NCBI GenBank assembly: GCA_030512335.1
Contig: JAULSU010000001.1
Coordinates: 992,001-1,056,000 of the forward strand
DNA: 64,000 nt
Source of the DNA: Immersiella caudata
Taxonomy: Eukaryota > Ascomycota > Sordariomycetes > Sordariales > Lasiosphaeriaceae
Direction of reading: 5' to 3'
Shown: positions 11,189 to 22,772 of the stretch, one piece after another
How positions within the stretch are numbered: the first letter of the stretch is position 1
Layout of the letters: every line of letters begins with the position of its first letter
Translations under genes and position numbers: made by a program
Notes under the pieces: model-generated
Databases searched by the model: none
What the model saw: the letters and a program-made list of their open reading frames with translations, nothing else
What the model was told of the DNA's origin: nothing

Positions 11189-13066
11189 TGTAGCTGTTCT
11201 GATCGAGATGTGGGGGAGGGGCAGGGACGACTTTCGATGACGGCACTTGGAGACAGCCGCGCAGGAGGATGATCGACGAGGAGAAAGCAGAACACCAAGA
11301 CAGAGGGAACAGGACGAGGAGTAAGAGAATAAATAGGCCGATCGCTGACAGGGCACAAGACAATCACCGCTGGTCGGAGATGCCCAGGCAAGGCACGCCG
11401 CCCCTCACCCCCTTCCTTCTTTTCTTCCGCGTCGAGGGGCGAGGGCGAGGGGAGCTTGGTTCCAATGCGGGGAGCTTGGAGCTCCCAGGTTGAGACCAGT
11501 CTGGTTGCGGTTTGGTTGCAGCTTGCGCGCCCAGTCTGGCCGCGCATCAGCCTGGAATTGCTGCGAAATGCAGTGCGGTGACCATGGTGCTCATGCTGTG
11601 TCCCCCACCGCTCCTCCACACTACCGCGTGGTTGCCACGGCCAGAGCGCCGTGCTATATCCAATTACGCCATGGTTTGGTGGTGAAGGCAACTCTGCCGC
11701 CGCTGCCCGCCAGTTCCCGAAGCTTGTCGCGCACCTGGCAGCTTGCCATTTTATCCAGACCATTTACCCGCACCAATCAGCAGTCCCGCCAAAGTCCGCT
11801 CAGTATCCGCTGCTGAGAGAAGCCGTGATGAAGGGCCATCAGCTGAGGAGCAAAATCTTCGGCCCTTGTTGAGAATTGCAAGGAAAAGAATGGGGCCATT
11901 GCAGCAGCCCAGGGGCGAGTACGAGGAAGGCCCAAGCAGCTGGTTTGCCCGAATAGCCCGGCGGGGAGTGCCAGGCGGGATAATTCGCGGGATGTGGGTC
12001 ACTGCGATTGCGGAGGTTCAACTGCAGGATGTTGCGTCTTCGAATCGAGTTAAGTTTGATGAGAAGCATCATGCACGCTGTTGTGGCAGTCGATTGTGAG
12101 GGGAAGAGTTGGCAGATTGCGAACAGTTAGAGGTTTTTCGTCGTAGAACTAGATCCAGTTAGGCACTAGAGGAAGGTACCACGCAGAGTCAGGGGCAGGT
12201 CCAGGTCCTAGAACCTCTCAACCACAAATTCGAGGCCATCAACAATGACATCGAGGTTGTCTGATGCTCCTGTCGAGAACCAAAGTCGGTAATTACAAGA
12301 TATTGCAGGCAGTGCGTCACAAATGCTTGCAGCTGAAGAGCATGTGCCTTGCCGCTGCAGGATGCTCGCTCGCTTCAGCAAAGTATGTTTGATGCAGGTA
12401 TGGCAACGTCAGTGACTATCTTATTGCTCCGGAATCGCTCCTCGGACTGCCATTCTTGGTGTTGAGCTTTCGTGCCTCACACACGGACACCTCTGATGAC
12501 TGTAGCCGCCGAAGCAGACGCAAACTTGCTCCGAGATAGATGAAGGACTGATTGTGCATAGCCAAGCCAGCTAAACCCCCATATCAAACTGAACGGGATG
12601 ACTGTTCAACCTGTCAAGGGCTCATTCGTGATGCTGGTGTCGTCAGTGTCGCAGATTCCGAGCGAGGCCGGGCTACCCCTCATCCGGTCGGTTTATTTCC
12701 ACCGCGCGCGGTCCTGACTGACCGAGATCGAGACCCATGGTCTTGCAGTCGTACGGGCCAAGCAGATGCAACAAAAAAGATAGACACATCACGGTCCTGG
12801 CCATGAAGCTTGACGACGCGGTTCAAGAGCCGAGAGTGAAGTGGAACAATGCAAATGTGTTCCAGGTGTATTCCCAGTCCAGTGGGTGAACCGCCGAGTG
12901 GCTCGTGCATGGGCGGCTGTTGACGTTAGTGGGAGAGCTAGGGCGGAATCCCTGGTCCCACTTTCAGGGTAACCGCTTGAATCGCTTCGCCCAAATTCAT
13001 CCCACATACTGCAACCACCCCCACACCTTGACGATCTTTCCAACACCCCATTTCCAACAATTGGAC
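11189..13066. other. 1.9-kb intergenic region
   Basis: This lies upstream of the xylitol dehydrogenase gene and of the tRNA-Leu. Several ORFs of 60-200 codons exist on both strands (the longest is 11170-11763 minus), but none has a domain, a plausible start context or splice-extendable partners. The promoter of the dehydrogenase is expected in the first few hundred bases; no specific site could be assigned. Confidence 0.4.
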
Positions 13067-13179
13067 GGTGAGATGGCCGAGCGGTCCAAGGCGCTAGGTT
13101 CAGGAACACCTGAATTACATTCCTGTGAATGTTTCCTAGTCAGAGAAATCTGGCGTGGGTTCGAATCCCACTCTCATCA
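13067..13179 (+). tRNA. tRNA-Leu(CAG) with a 29-nt intron
   Basis: All arms can be drawn by eye. The acceptor stem GGTGAGA pairs with TCTCATC and the discriminator is A. The D arm is GCC..GGC, the anticodon stem CTAGG/CCTAG, the anticodon CAG is at 13101-13103, a long class-II variable arm CAGA/TCTG follows, and the T arm GTGGG-TTCGAAT-CCCAC closes it. The intron at 13105-13133 begins one base 3' of the anticodon, as in all nuclear tRNA introns, and contains CCTGAA, which pairs with the anticodon region. The box B GGTTCGAATCC is intact. It reads CUG, which in this group means leucine. Confidence 0.93.
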
Positions 13180-13181
13180 TC

Positions 13182-13188
13182 TTTTTTT
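13182..13188 (+). terminator. Pol III T-run terminator
   Basis: A run of seven T residues begins three bases after the tRNA discriminator base, the standard RNA polymerase III stop signal. Confidence 0.8.
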
Positions 13189-13929
13189 GCTACGTTTTCC
13201 AAGTTGACCCTGGGGGCAGGACCCCTCTTTTGCCCTTCTTCATGCTTTCCCTTTTGCCTGGCAATTCCTTCCCCTCCTTCTCGTTGACTCCCCGCCGGGG
13301 GCGCTTCCCGTCGTCGATTGCACCATCACGAACGCTTGGCGGAGGCTTGCTTCGTTTGGTTTGGGTCCAAAGGTGTATTTTGCACACATCCCCTTAAAAT
13401 CTCCGGATTGCGATTCGCTCGTCACCTGAAAAGGGTTGTCACTCATGGAGTCAAGTCAACGTTTCCGACCGCACAAGACGATGGCGAGCTTTCTCTTTCC
13501 CTTCGCGATAACCTCAATTCCTGCCAGGCGAGCCCCATGATGAGGGGGCCTGCATCGCGCAGCCGCCCACGGCTCAACGATGGGCGCTCTGAGGGGCAGC
13601 AGGCAAGCCGAGTTTCGGCGGTTGATGCGCTGTAACCCCGCGGTAAACTCCACTGCTGAGTTCATCACATCACTGCATACCAACCTCCAAGAGCTAGCAA
13701 CATCCCCGCAATAATACCAGCTTCGACTGGGCAGCGGTTGACCCTTAATTAGGTCTATGGGTCGGCAAGCTAGATGCAGCCCTCGTAGGCTCTACTCACC
13801 AGACTCATGCGCGCCAGTATTCCCTTTCCAGCAAGCAGTCCGAGCTACACTCACACATCTGTCCCTCCTCAACCCCATACCCCCTTTCCATTCCACTGGC
13901 TCCCACACCTTCTTCCCTCAGCCTGGAAG
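13189..13929. other. intergenic, no gene seen
   Basis: This region runs from the tRNA terminator to the 3' end of the secreted-protein gene. ORFs are short and overlapping with no domains. Confidence 0.4.
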
Positions 13930-14953
13930 CTAAGACCTACAAGGCCCCGCAAACGCTCCCTCCACCGCCCCCTCGACCGGTGGTCCCAGACTACTGGTAG
14001 TGTCAAAACCCAAAGGACACTGATCCGAAGTCCCCGTGCCGGCTTGCGGCTCTATCTTGAGGAGCAAGAAGCAGGCGTTGTCATCTACCGCGTAACCAGC
14101 CCCGAGGCAGTTGAGTGTCTGGTAGCACCGGATGCAGCAGTCGGATGGTGAGGCCGCGAAGACGCCTGGTTGGAAGAGGTTACCCCCGCCACCTGACAAG
14201 GTGCCAGAGAGAGGGGGGTTGTCGCAATAAGGGGGTGGTGTGAAGGTGGCGAGGGCGGTCTAGGTGGTTGTTAGTTTTGTGGTACGGGTTGAGAGGGAGG
14301 GGACGAACTGAAGTGACGGTGGTGGCCGAGGTGGATGTCTCGACGGAGGTGGCAGTTGAGACGTCTGTTGAGGAGAAGATGATGGTGGTCACGGTTGTGC
14401 TGGTTACCAGGACGGTCGAGGCCGGTGCAGTTGTCGCGGAGACGGTTACTGTGGACGTTGTTGGGGTCACTCCGAGGCAGCTGCAGAGGTGGGAGAGGCG
14501 CGATGCGGGGTGGTGAAGGAGGCGACCGGTGGCGAGGGAGGAGCAGGTCGCTACGCCGCGCTTTTTCTCTGTGACAACGACGGGAAAGGGCGCGATGGAT
14601 GTCGAGGTGACTACTGTTGTGGTGAACGAGACGGTCAGGGTCGTCGACGTCTCGGTCGTCGTGGTGAGTTCTGTGGTGGTTGTTGACGTGACGGATGTCT
14701 CAGTGACGGTGAAGGACTCAATGGGAGTCACGGTGGTGAGTGTCGTGGTGACAGGCTCGACGGCAAGATAGTCTTCACAGAACTCGATGGCTTGGGCCTT
14801 CAAGTCCGACACACACCACGGAGGTACATAACCAGAGCACGTAAAGTACTTGAGTGCGCCCTCGACTGAGCATTGGTTGGGAAAAGGAGGACGAAGAGCT
14901 GCTGCCAACGGCAGCCCGATGCCGACGACGGCAAGAACCTGAGAAGGTCGCAT
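13930..14953 (-). CDS. secreted Thr-rich protein with Cys-rich apple/PAN-like C-terminus
   Basis: Two exons (14309-14953 and 13930-14259) with a 49-bp phase-0 intron, branch ACTAAC, give 324 residues. A signal peptide is evident (basic MR start, hydrophobic VLAVVGIGLPLAAAL). It is followed by a short domain with four Cys, two Thr/Ser/Val-rich mucin-like stretches likely to be O-mannosylated, and a central CSSLATG..LCSCLG motif. The C-terminal block has the spacing CCIRCYQTLNC..C, as in fungal apple/PAN-like domains that bind carbohydrate or protein. A cell-wall or extracellular location is inferred. Without splicing the frame would run into a shifted tail, so the intron is well supported although its donor (GTTCGT) is weak. 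Confidence 0.72.
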
Positions 14954-15930
14954 GTCGTGCTACCTCGGTCGGTGTTGAACGAATGAATAGCCTACAGCGA
15001 GGCGGATGAGGCGCGGTGAGGGCAGCGAAGGAAGCAGAACCCTTCTTCTACGATTCATGGCATTACGCGCACACATCTCTCCATCTGGGCAAACAGCACC
15101 GTTTTCTCACTAGTTCTCCCTCCCCAGATTTGGTGGCGTACCGTGTGGCAGCCAGGGAAATTAATTGTCTCTCCGCGTCAACGCCTAGCGCTGCGGCTGA
15201 GGAGAGTCAAAATCCTCCTTTTCGGAGATCAGGTTCTTCAAACACCTTTTGGTCTTATGCACATCTTTTGAAATACCTAGGGGTTTATTTACAGTGCCTT
15301 GTCGCGCTGGTGGATGCCGAATTGCACGTCGGGAGCCAGACATGTCTCTCTCGGCATCTTCAGGGGGTAGGTGAGAGCAAAAATGGGGCAAAAATGGGGC
15401 CAAAAACATACAACACCAGGGATTCGCTGGTCGTCACCGACCCAACTACTGGTCTGGCCCTCAGATATCTTTCTAGTTTGTGAAAAGGGCCCTGATATTC
15501 AAGGGGCTAAGGGGGGGTGGAATGGCATGCCCTGGTCCAGGGGGACGATGCACTGCCTCCCTGCAGCTGATATCACATCACCGTTTTCAGAACGGTGTTG
15601 TTTTACCGTTTAGTGACAGTTAAGCCAGCTTTCAGCGTTTCCATATTCCATTGTAAAATCACACCTGTAGGGTGTGAGAGAAATAGAAACGGGAAACAGG
15701 AACCGGATCGGGGCGCTGGCGGCAGGTTACCTGATTGGCTAAATCTTACCGCCAAACTCAGGGTTAGGGTTCGAGATCAGGGGCCAAGACAACAAACCCC
15801 CCTATTGAGTCTTGTGAACCCTCAGTCCTTGACCTGGGCAGTAACAAAAGAAGTCCTAAGTACCATCAGATCACTCAATTTTGGTTTATCCCTACTGATG
15901 CCTATTGAACCACAGATGTGGCCCAGCGAG
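14954..15930. other. intergenic, no gene seen
   Basis: The first part is the promoter of the secreted-protein gene. A short GGGGCAAAAAT duplication lies at about 15382-15400. The ORF at 15016-15483 shows no domain and uses codons unlike its neighbours. Confidence 0.35.
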
Positions 15931-16450
15931 GCGGCCTGTCTGCCTGACGAAGTGGAGGTCCTCCTAACTCACGAGGAGAAGAGCTATGGACGATAGGAAA
16001 AGTTCTACCAATCAGGGCCAACCACCTTGAATCACATGTCTTAGATCCGAAGAACCCGGTTTGCCTGACGTGTGAGATGGAGGATGGTCACCAATTAGCC
16101 TCAGTCTACCCCTGAAGAAGCCCCTTTAAATGACATATTGACCCTGAGAAGGCCTGTCTGCCTGACAAAACGGAGAGCTATGCGAGATAGGAGAAACATG
16201 AATGGCTCCCAACCAACAAGCGTCTGAAGATGCCCCTTTGAATCACATATATTGACCCGTAAGGAGGCCTATCTGCCTGACGAGGCGGAGAGCTATGCGA
16301 GATACGAGAAATGGTCGCCAATCATGCTCGGTAGACCCCTGAGATGTGTCCTTGCAAGACACGTATTGACCCACGAGAAGGCCCGTCTGCCTGGCATGGC
16401 GGAAGGTCCGTGTAAGATAGGAGAAGCGTTCCCAATCGGCTTTGCCGTCC
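15931..16450. repeat. five diverged tandem units of about 97-121 bp
   Basis: The anchor TGCCTGAC (or TGCCTGGC) recurs at 15941, 16062, 16159, 16274 and 16388. Around it each unit repeats, in order, a GGCCTGTC-like start, GGAGAGCTATGCGAGATA.GAGAAA, CCAATC, and a tail like CCCCTTTGAATCACATATTGACCC. Units differ by many substitutions and small indels. The ORFs crossing the array (for example 16252-16566) change frame between units, so this is repeat rather than gene. Confidence 0.7.
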
Positions 16451-17328
16451 GCCCCAGCTCTTTGACCATCCTTGTAGGCAGCGGGGCCTCCTCGGCGGTT
16501 GACACGCAAGTTTTCGGTCGGCCATGTTCGTGTCGGCCCCTTATGCAGCCAAACGTGCATCTATAGCGCATTTCATGATCATGGGATCATGAAGGGGGGC
16601 TGTGGACCACTCTCTGGGTGACTCTGGAACTTGAAACGTGTGCGGAGCATAAATGGCTGCGGGTTAACAGTGTGACGGCCAGTGTAAGGAGGTGGCGGAG
16701 TGGATTCGGAGCTGGGGCCGGGACCGGGTTGCATGGTGGATAGGCCGCTCTGTTTCCACTTCAGGATGTGGAATCTGGGCCTTGTGACGTCTAGAGCATG
16801 AATAGTCACAGGCCGAGGGTGTGACGACCAGCATAAGGCGCGTAGTTGTCACAGCGGTATGACAACACTGACACTAGACTTGCCCATTTGATTCGTCAAG
16901 ATACGCTGTCTCCTCTCCTGGTAGTCACCAGGGATGCCATGCCACCGTGGTGGCAGACTCATGGCCGGGCAACATCCCAGGCCAACGATGGGTCGGGGGG
17001 GTTGTATCATACACCAAGCAATGGCGGGTGGTCAGAGTCTGCCTCAGCGGGCTAAGGTTTGGTCACTAGTCGGCTTGACGGCGGCAACGCGGCCCATTAT
17101 CTGATTCGCGCTCCCTCCACTAAGACCATCTCAGAGACCAGGAAGCTCAGGCAGCAACTCGACACACAAATTTTATTATATATGCCGGCCAAACTACTCA
17201 CCCATCTTTAGAGACACCATCAGTCTCCGTCCCCTTTCGAACTTGTTGCCTCCCAAAACACCATCATTTTTCCTTCCAGTCCGCTTCATATCCATCTCCC
17301 TGGCCAAGTTCTCACCTTCCTACACACC
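16451..17328. other. intergenic, no gene seen
   Basis: Two similar stretches (GTGTGACGGCCAGTGTAAGG near 16670 and GTGTGACGACCAGCATAAGG near 16820) suggest an old duplication. An A/T-rich TATA-like tract at about 17170-17182 lies upstream of the next gene. Confidence 0.35.
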
Positions 17329-17911
17329 ATGATGAGGCCAGAACCCCTGGACGAGCCCAGATCCCCCGTATCAAGAGAAAGTAAGAGATTTGATCCAGTC
17401 AACAGAGCTTGCTTCCCGTTCCCAGCAGCCTACAACAAGTCCGCCCTCTACGGGTCCTGTCGTGGAGTCAGTATCTACGTTCGCCGTACAACTCGTTTGG
17501 CGAGGAGACGAGCGGTGTAGCTTGGAAGCGTGGCCGTCCCATGCCCGGGGGATGATCCACGACTTCACATGTGACTTTATCGATGAACTTAGAGGCAGGT
17601 GTCTATGGGCACCACATGACATGTTCCAATCCGGGACTGACCTCGACGATATGGAGATCTGGGAGCAGAGAAGACACAACGCAGATGTGAAACTGTTGAG
17701 GCACAGCTTACGCCATCTTCGCTACCACGTCCCGGAAGAGCACGTGTTCTGGTACCACTCTACATTGTTATACCTCGCTGAGCGGTACATCGACGAAATT
17801 GCAATCGTTGGCAGGCACACTTCCCCTTCTCCCCATGGTCTGAAGCGCCGTTCCTTTGCAGACACAAGCGGCCCCCCCAACGACACTGTCCCAATCGAAG
17901 CCCAACCGTGA
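17329..17911 (+). CDS. hypothetical protein, 174 residues
   Basis: I do not recognise the family. The model joins 17329-17367 and 17426-17911 through a 58-bp GT..CCCAG intron that keeps phase. The product has a Pro/Ser/Thr-rich start, then a mixed alpha/beta region with conserved-looking aromatic residues (FAVQLVW, RYHVPEEHVFWYH) and a helical HSTLLYLAERYIDEIAIV segment. It has no signal peptide, membrane span or zinc motif. The ATG context (CACCATGATG) is acceptable. The frame-open second exon supports a real gene, but exon 1 is the weaker part. Confidence 0.5.
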
Positions 17912-18389
17912 TCCTGGAGTCCGCTCAGGCAGACCCATGTCCCGCCAAAGGTGATTCTCTCCTCCCTTTTATGTTCTCGTGTCCACGTCACTGACATGGA
18001 ATCACCCGCCCAGGCGACCTAGTACCGACGTCATGCGTTAAGACTGCCCGCACAAAGCCGGGAAGTCCATGTGGTACCGACCATGGCATATCGTGCCAGA
18101 TACCGCAAGTCACCGAAGAAGCCAACAATTATTCGGAGGCCAACCCTAGAACCTCCCAGGTCCGCGACAGCCGCTGGTTGTGCCTAGAAATACTCTCTCC
18201 GGACATCAGCATGCCGACACAACAACCCCACGAAGTAATCCAGCCGACGGATTATTCCAGTAACATCACCGATACCGTCCCCGGCGGTGTTCTCGAAACT
18301 GTTCGGCCCTGAGCGTACGACGGTCCATGTTCCGCCACGGTGTCCATGAAGACCATTTTTGCCTATGGTAGAGTAGGCCTTCCATCTCG
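17912..18389. other. intergenic, no gene seen
   Basis: No domain-bearing ORF is present. The downstream end abuts the tRNA-like box pair. Confidence 0.3.
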
Positions 18390-18474
18390 GCGAGGCTGTC
18401 GATCGAACGTGACCGCCTCCTCGAGGCAGTGGCGATAATGCTCTGTCCACTCAGCTATGTCAGCCGCGATGCGG
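18390..18474 (-). repeat. tRNA-like box A / box B pair, possible SINE head or decayed tRNA
   Basis: On the minus strand TAGCTGAGTGGA (18446-18457) matches the Pol III box A consensus. About 35 bases later ACGTTCGATCGA (around 18398-18410) matches box B imperfectly. A GCTG/GAGC D-arm can be drawn with one mismatch and a GCCTC/GAGGC hairpin sits where a variable arm would be, but the anticodon and T stems do not pair. This pattern fits a tRNA-derived SINE or a degenerate tRNA rather than a working tRNA. Confidence 0.4.
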
Positions 18475-19579
18475 TACCCATTCGTTCCTGGCGCTGGCCG
18501 TCTTCGTGGCGCTGAATGGTGGACTGGGCGGAGTGACACAAGTACCCGGCGCCGCGGCGGTCAAGGGGTCTCGTGGTTTGACAAAGGAGCGCGACGAAAC
18601 CGAAACCAGCAAATGCTGTGTTCACAGGTCACCAGAACGTTAGCACGCAGGTATGGTGTTTAGTGCCCAGGTGGCCCGTGTTCCAGGCCCATACTGTAAC
18701 GGCTTCAAGCCGCTGGCTGCTGGCCGTCCTCGGACAGGGCTCCTCTGAGCAGGACGGGGTGCCACGGCGCGGCTTGCCGACATGAAGCCCATCCCAGAAG
18801 AGGGAGGAAACGTCCTCGCGCGCAAATGCGCTCATATATCCGCCGCCAGCTCCCAGGTACCACGTTCTCGCAGGCGCCGACGTGTGGGGCATGGCCTCGG
18901 AGTCGGTCGGCCGGGACTCAAACTCTCCCCGCCTGGCGAGAGTCCAACCCTGGCGTCTCCCGGCCGGAGCGCATCTGTGATGGCCAGCTGCCCGAAGCGT
19001 GCAAGAAGCCGCGCTGCCAGGTATCGTCGCCTCATACCGTGCAGACACGCGGGCGAGTACGGTTCCACCCTGCCCGGTGTCTGGAACATCGCCAGCATCA
19101 AACGCCCAGGACACAGAAGCTCGGCAGCCTCGGCCACCTGGCGCGTCAGCTGCACATCTTCGTGGGTGCCCTGGACGTCCAGCGGTCGATGGGGCCGCTC
19201 CCGAGGGCGAGAAGCAGCTGGCAGTCGCTCTGCTGGGTCCTGCCACGGGGCTTCCGCCCGAATTCGGACCCCTGCACGAGATCCGCCTGGATGGGCTGCG
19301 ACTACTGATCTCGCCGTGGCTCTCCATATCTCCACCGAAATTCTTGCGGTCACCCGCGGCGCACTGGACAAGACCCGGGTGGTTACCCGTCCTTAGCTGC
19401 CTCGGAGACCAAGCGTCCTCACGGTCCAGGCTTGCGAAGATAGATGAGAAGCAGAACAGCAGTGGTATACAGAGACAACTGGATTTATTTACGCTACCTA
19501 AAGATCCGAAACTTCTCCAGTCGTTAACCCGTTCCTCAACAACTACCCCACCCCTCAGCTCAGATTCGAAGACGGTAAC
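18475..19579. other. GC-rich region without a supported gene
   Basis: Long ORFs occur on both strands (18629-19846 minus, 18999-20120 plus, 18782-19396 plus), which is expected in GC-rich sequence. The minus frame is the continuation of the pseudogene frame upstream. No domain was recognised. Confidence 0.35.
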
Positions 19580-20545
19580 ACGGCAGATGATTGTAGAGGA
19601 ACTGCCCATGTTAGATCGTGATCGTGATGGGACTTCGGTGTCGGGCAATGAGGTGCCTTGGTGTCGCTGCTGGGTGTCGGGGGCCGAGCCGGGAACTGGT
19701 GGCGTAAAGGGGTTGGTTTCGGTACTGTGCTGCGAAGGGAGAGGGGCGCGCGGGGAGGGGGATACAACTACAGGAGCCGGCCGCTGTCGTGGTGGTCGCC
19801 CGCCCGGCGGGGTAGGTGTGTTGAGGTTTGTAGGGCTGCCGGACACCGGTTGCAGCGTGTCTGGAGTTGGGCTGTCGTCGGGCGACTTGTGGCGGGGTCG
19901 TCACTGCAGCTCCCGTTCAGAGGAGAATGGCTGCTCCCGCTTCACTGTTGTAGGGGGCTGGGCCGCAAGAGGTCGGGCACGTTCCCGAAATGCTATGAAG
20001 TTTTCCTCTTGTAGGCCCAATAAATCTTCGAGCTGCTCAACAACGCGATGGGGGTCGATGTGTGATGGTTGCTGTACATCTGACCCAGGAGATCCCGCTG
20101 ACTGGGCCTCTATGTCGTAAAACTGGGCAAGATAAACCAGCATTCGACGCGAACGGTCGCTCGGCTTTCGGAGGGAACAGAACTCATCGGCGTGTCGGGG
20201 AAAAGCGTGGCCTCGGGTTCGACGATAGAGCCGTCAGGGGCAAGGATCGGGGTGGGGCGGATGAGGAGGGTTGGATTCTTCAGGTTGCTGTTGCGGCTGC
20301 GGGCTGCCATCTGCCTGACATGGCCCTTTGAGCTTGCTGAGCTCGCTGCGGAAGCTGCGAAACTCGCCCTTCATGTCGTCACGCAAGGTTTGGAACTCCG
20401 CATTAGTAATAAAGGTATGGGCTTGAGCCATGGCAAAGCGATAGAACTGGAAATATAGGTCTGTTGGCAAGTCGCGAAAAAGTCCTGAAATCGACGATGC
20501 AAGTTGTTGGGTACCGTGTTGTGCGGGGGAAAACTTCCATGTCAC
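19580..20545 (-). pseudogene. stop-interrupted gene of unknown family
   Basis: One minus-strand frame reads through about 320 codons interrupted by two TGA codons, at 20234-20236 and 19901-19903. The pieces look like one protein: an acidic/helical start (LPTDLYFQFYRFAMAQAHTF, then FQTLRDDM), a middle block with RHADEF..LRKPSDRSRRMLVYLAQFYDIEA, a DLLGLQEENF helix, and a Pro/Thr-rich tail. Both stops could derive from CGA by C-to-T change. The first usable ATG may be at 20431. The composition recalls gag-like proteins of fungal retroelements, but no zinc knuckle, protease or polymerase follows, so I leave the family open. Confidence 0.5.
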
Positions 20546-20841
20546 TTGCGGCTCCCCAGCACCGACGCGCCGCTAACAAAGGCGGGAAAGGCCGCGTCGG
20601 GCGATCACGTGAGAAGCTTGTGCCACACCCCCAAGACTGTTCTGCGCAATCGGCTAGCGGCAGGCCCCGCACGGACCACGCCACCGATAAACAAGTTCTG
20701 CCACATCTTACCGCCCTGCCAGACTTCTGGTCAAGCCCCTTGAGGTCCCATCTTAGCAGGTTGCTCGCCCTGACACAATCGTGCTCACCAAATCCCTTCG
20801 TCGCCCATCACTCACAGCGCCTCGGTCAAGCTGGATTCCAG

Positions 20842-22444
20842 ATGGCGTCCGGAGCCCACAGTCCTCAACAGCTAAAGGACCGGGTCGTCCAGTCCCAAGT
20901 TCACCACGAGCGCGACCGATTCATTGCGTCCATCCCAGAGCACCAAGTACTAGCCCTCGCGTCGTCCTACCGCAATACGGCGCCCTGCAGTTTCTTCGAC
21001 AAGCCCAACCGCGGCAGTTACAACATCTGCTATTTTGTGCAGTTCTCCGACGGCGTGAAATGGGTCGTGCGCGTGCCTCTAACGCCGTGTTTAGCGTTTG
21101 GTGGGGGGAGAAAACTTGAGAGCGAGGTTGCGGCGATGCGGTAAATGATTTTGTTTTTCTCATGCGTTTTTTGGCATGCATCGTTCGACTGATTTGAATG
21201 CTAACCATAAATTCGCACACAGAGTTATCGCCTCAAAAACGACTATCCCAATTCCCCGACTGGTAGCATACGCTGTGAGCGATGGCCGCGAGCCGTTGTC
21301 GTCGTTTCTCATTCTGGAGTTCGTTGACGGTCAGAGGCTCGATCCCGGCAAGCTCAAGAACCTCCCCGAGAAGCAGCAAACCAACCTGTATTCCTCGCTA
21401 GCTGACATCTATATACAGCTTAGGAGGCTCGAATTCCCCTCGATCGGATGCTTAGAGTCTAGCCCGGACGGGATCCAAGTGACCAAGAAGGCCATTTCTC
21501 AGGACATCAACATGCAGGAGCTGGAGGGGTTGCAGCCCTCCAGCATCCAAGCCCTATACTACGAACCCGATAAGCGCCTAACGTCGGCTAACAAATACGT
21601 GGCGATGCTGCTGGAAATTTCGGACAACGCTTTTGCCCGGCGCCGGGGCAATGTTTATGAAGAGGACCAAGGCGGTAATGCTCTCTACCACCTCGATCTC
21701 TTCCGCCAGTATGCCCAGAAGCAATGGGTGGATCCACTTCTCGACCGTGGCCCTTTTGTTATGGTTCACGGCGACCTAGAACCATTTAACCTGATTGTGA
21801 ACGACGACATGAAGATCATTTCCGTCCTCGACTGGGAGTGGAGCCGCGTGGTGCCCCGACAATTCTTCATCCCACCGCTGTGGCTCAGATACTGTGATAC
21901 AACCAAGCTCGCCTACGACTTTGTATACCAAGACTACCTAAAGCGATTTCACCGCTTGCTTGGCATTATACGAACCCAAGAAGTTGAGAGGTTTGGGCAA
22001 GCGCTGCTTGCCGACGAGTGGACGGTGGCTGAGAAAGACAGTGGCTTCCTTGTCGCTAATGCGCTCGAGAATTGGACCGACATGGACTGGTTTGCCTACC
22101 GCTACATCAACTGGAAGTGGTACCACGGGCAGGGAACGGAGGGCCTGGATGCGAGAGTCAAGACGTTTATGGAAGACCCGACTCGTCGAGCTTTGATCAT
22201 GTCGAAGCTTGACGAAGGCAGGGCTTACAAGGCTGCGTTGGACGGACCGAAGAACGAAAATGACAAAGCAGCTGCTGTGGATCGCGGAGGATATTTTGGG
22301 TCGCTATTCGCCATTATCGAGCGATTCGTGTCTCCTGTCCCCGCATTCTCGAATATCACTTGGGGGGGAGGAGTAATCCTCGCCGTGGGAACCTCGTACT
22401 TTATCGCGAAACGCATCGTCCAATCTCATTCCCGGCACTGGTAG
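20842..22444 (+). CDS. aminoglycoside-phosphotransferase (APH) family kinase-like protein with C-terminal membrane segment
   Basis: Two exons (20842-21140, 21223-22444; 82-bp intron) encode 506 residues. The kinase-like fold shows an N-lobe NICYFVQFSDGVKWVVRVPL containing the ATP-binding Lys/Arg strand, a catalytic HGDLEPFNLIV loop (from His282) and the metal-binding DWEWS motif near 304. These define the fungal APH/choline-kinase-like group, whose substrates are mostly unknown. The tail has one likely transmembrane helix (ITWGGGVILAVGTSYFIA) and basic last residues, so the protein may be tail-anchored. It is convergent with the small coiled-coil gene 7 bp downstream. The ATG at 20842 is the first one that keeps a sensible N-terminus. 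Confidence 0.8.
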
Positions 22445-22451
22445 ATTAGAA

Positions 22452-22772
22452 CTATGAAGACTCTGACTTCATTAGCTCTTCAAGCCCTTTCAACTCCTCC
22501 TCAGCCTTGGAGAATTGCTGTTCCAGGCGTTCGATTGTAATTTTATAGGAATCAACAAGTTCTTGATGATTGAGAGTGCTCGACTCTTTGCCCCGAGCAT
22601 CCTTTGCAGCCTTCGATGACGAGGAAACAAGCGCTTGTGCATCATCGTCCATCGAATCAAGTATAGCTTGCATAGCATCCTGCTGTGCTTGGATCTTCTC
22701 CTTCAAATCCTCCTTGAGCTTCTTCACCCTCTCTAGTTCTTTGATGCGAGCATCTGTTATTTTGTTCGACAT
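22452..22772 (-). CDS. small coiled-coil protein, 106 residues
   Basis: This intronless ORF is almost entirely heptad-like helix: residues 8-45 are rich in Lys/Glu/Leu/Gln (RIKELERVKKLKEDLKEKI), then a Ser/Lys-rich hinge, then a second helix from about 66 to 103. No domain is recognised. It could be a subunit of a larger helical complex. The stop lies 7 bp from the stop of the convergent APH-like gene, a tight arrangement that supports both ends. Confidence 0.6.
   Translation of the reverse strand: MSNKITDARIKELERVKKLKEDLKEKIQAQQDAMQAILDSMDDDAQALVSSSSKAAKDARGKESSTLNHQELVDSYKITIERLEQQFSKAEEELKGLEELMKSESS

Noticed and set aside
9584..11272. 562-codon plus-strand ORF, Leu/Gly-rich
   Set aside because: It is antisense to the xylitol dehydrogenase and its repeat tail; composition is artefactual and no domain is seen.
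14480..14560. Internal intron in the Thr-rich secreted gene
   Set aside because: Candidate GT/AG pairs break the frame, while unspliced translation gives a familiar CSSLATG..LCSCLG motif.
18999..20120. 373-codon plus-strand ORF
   Set aside because: It overlaps the better-structured minus-strand pseudogene frame, is GC-driven and has no domain.
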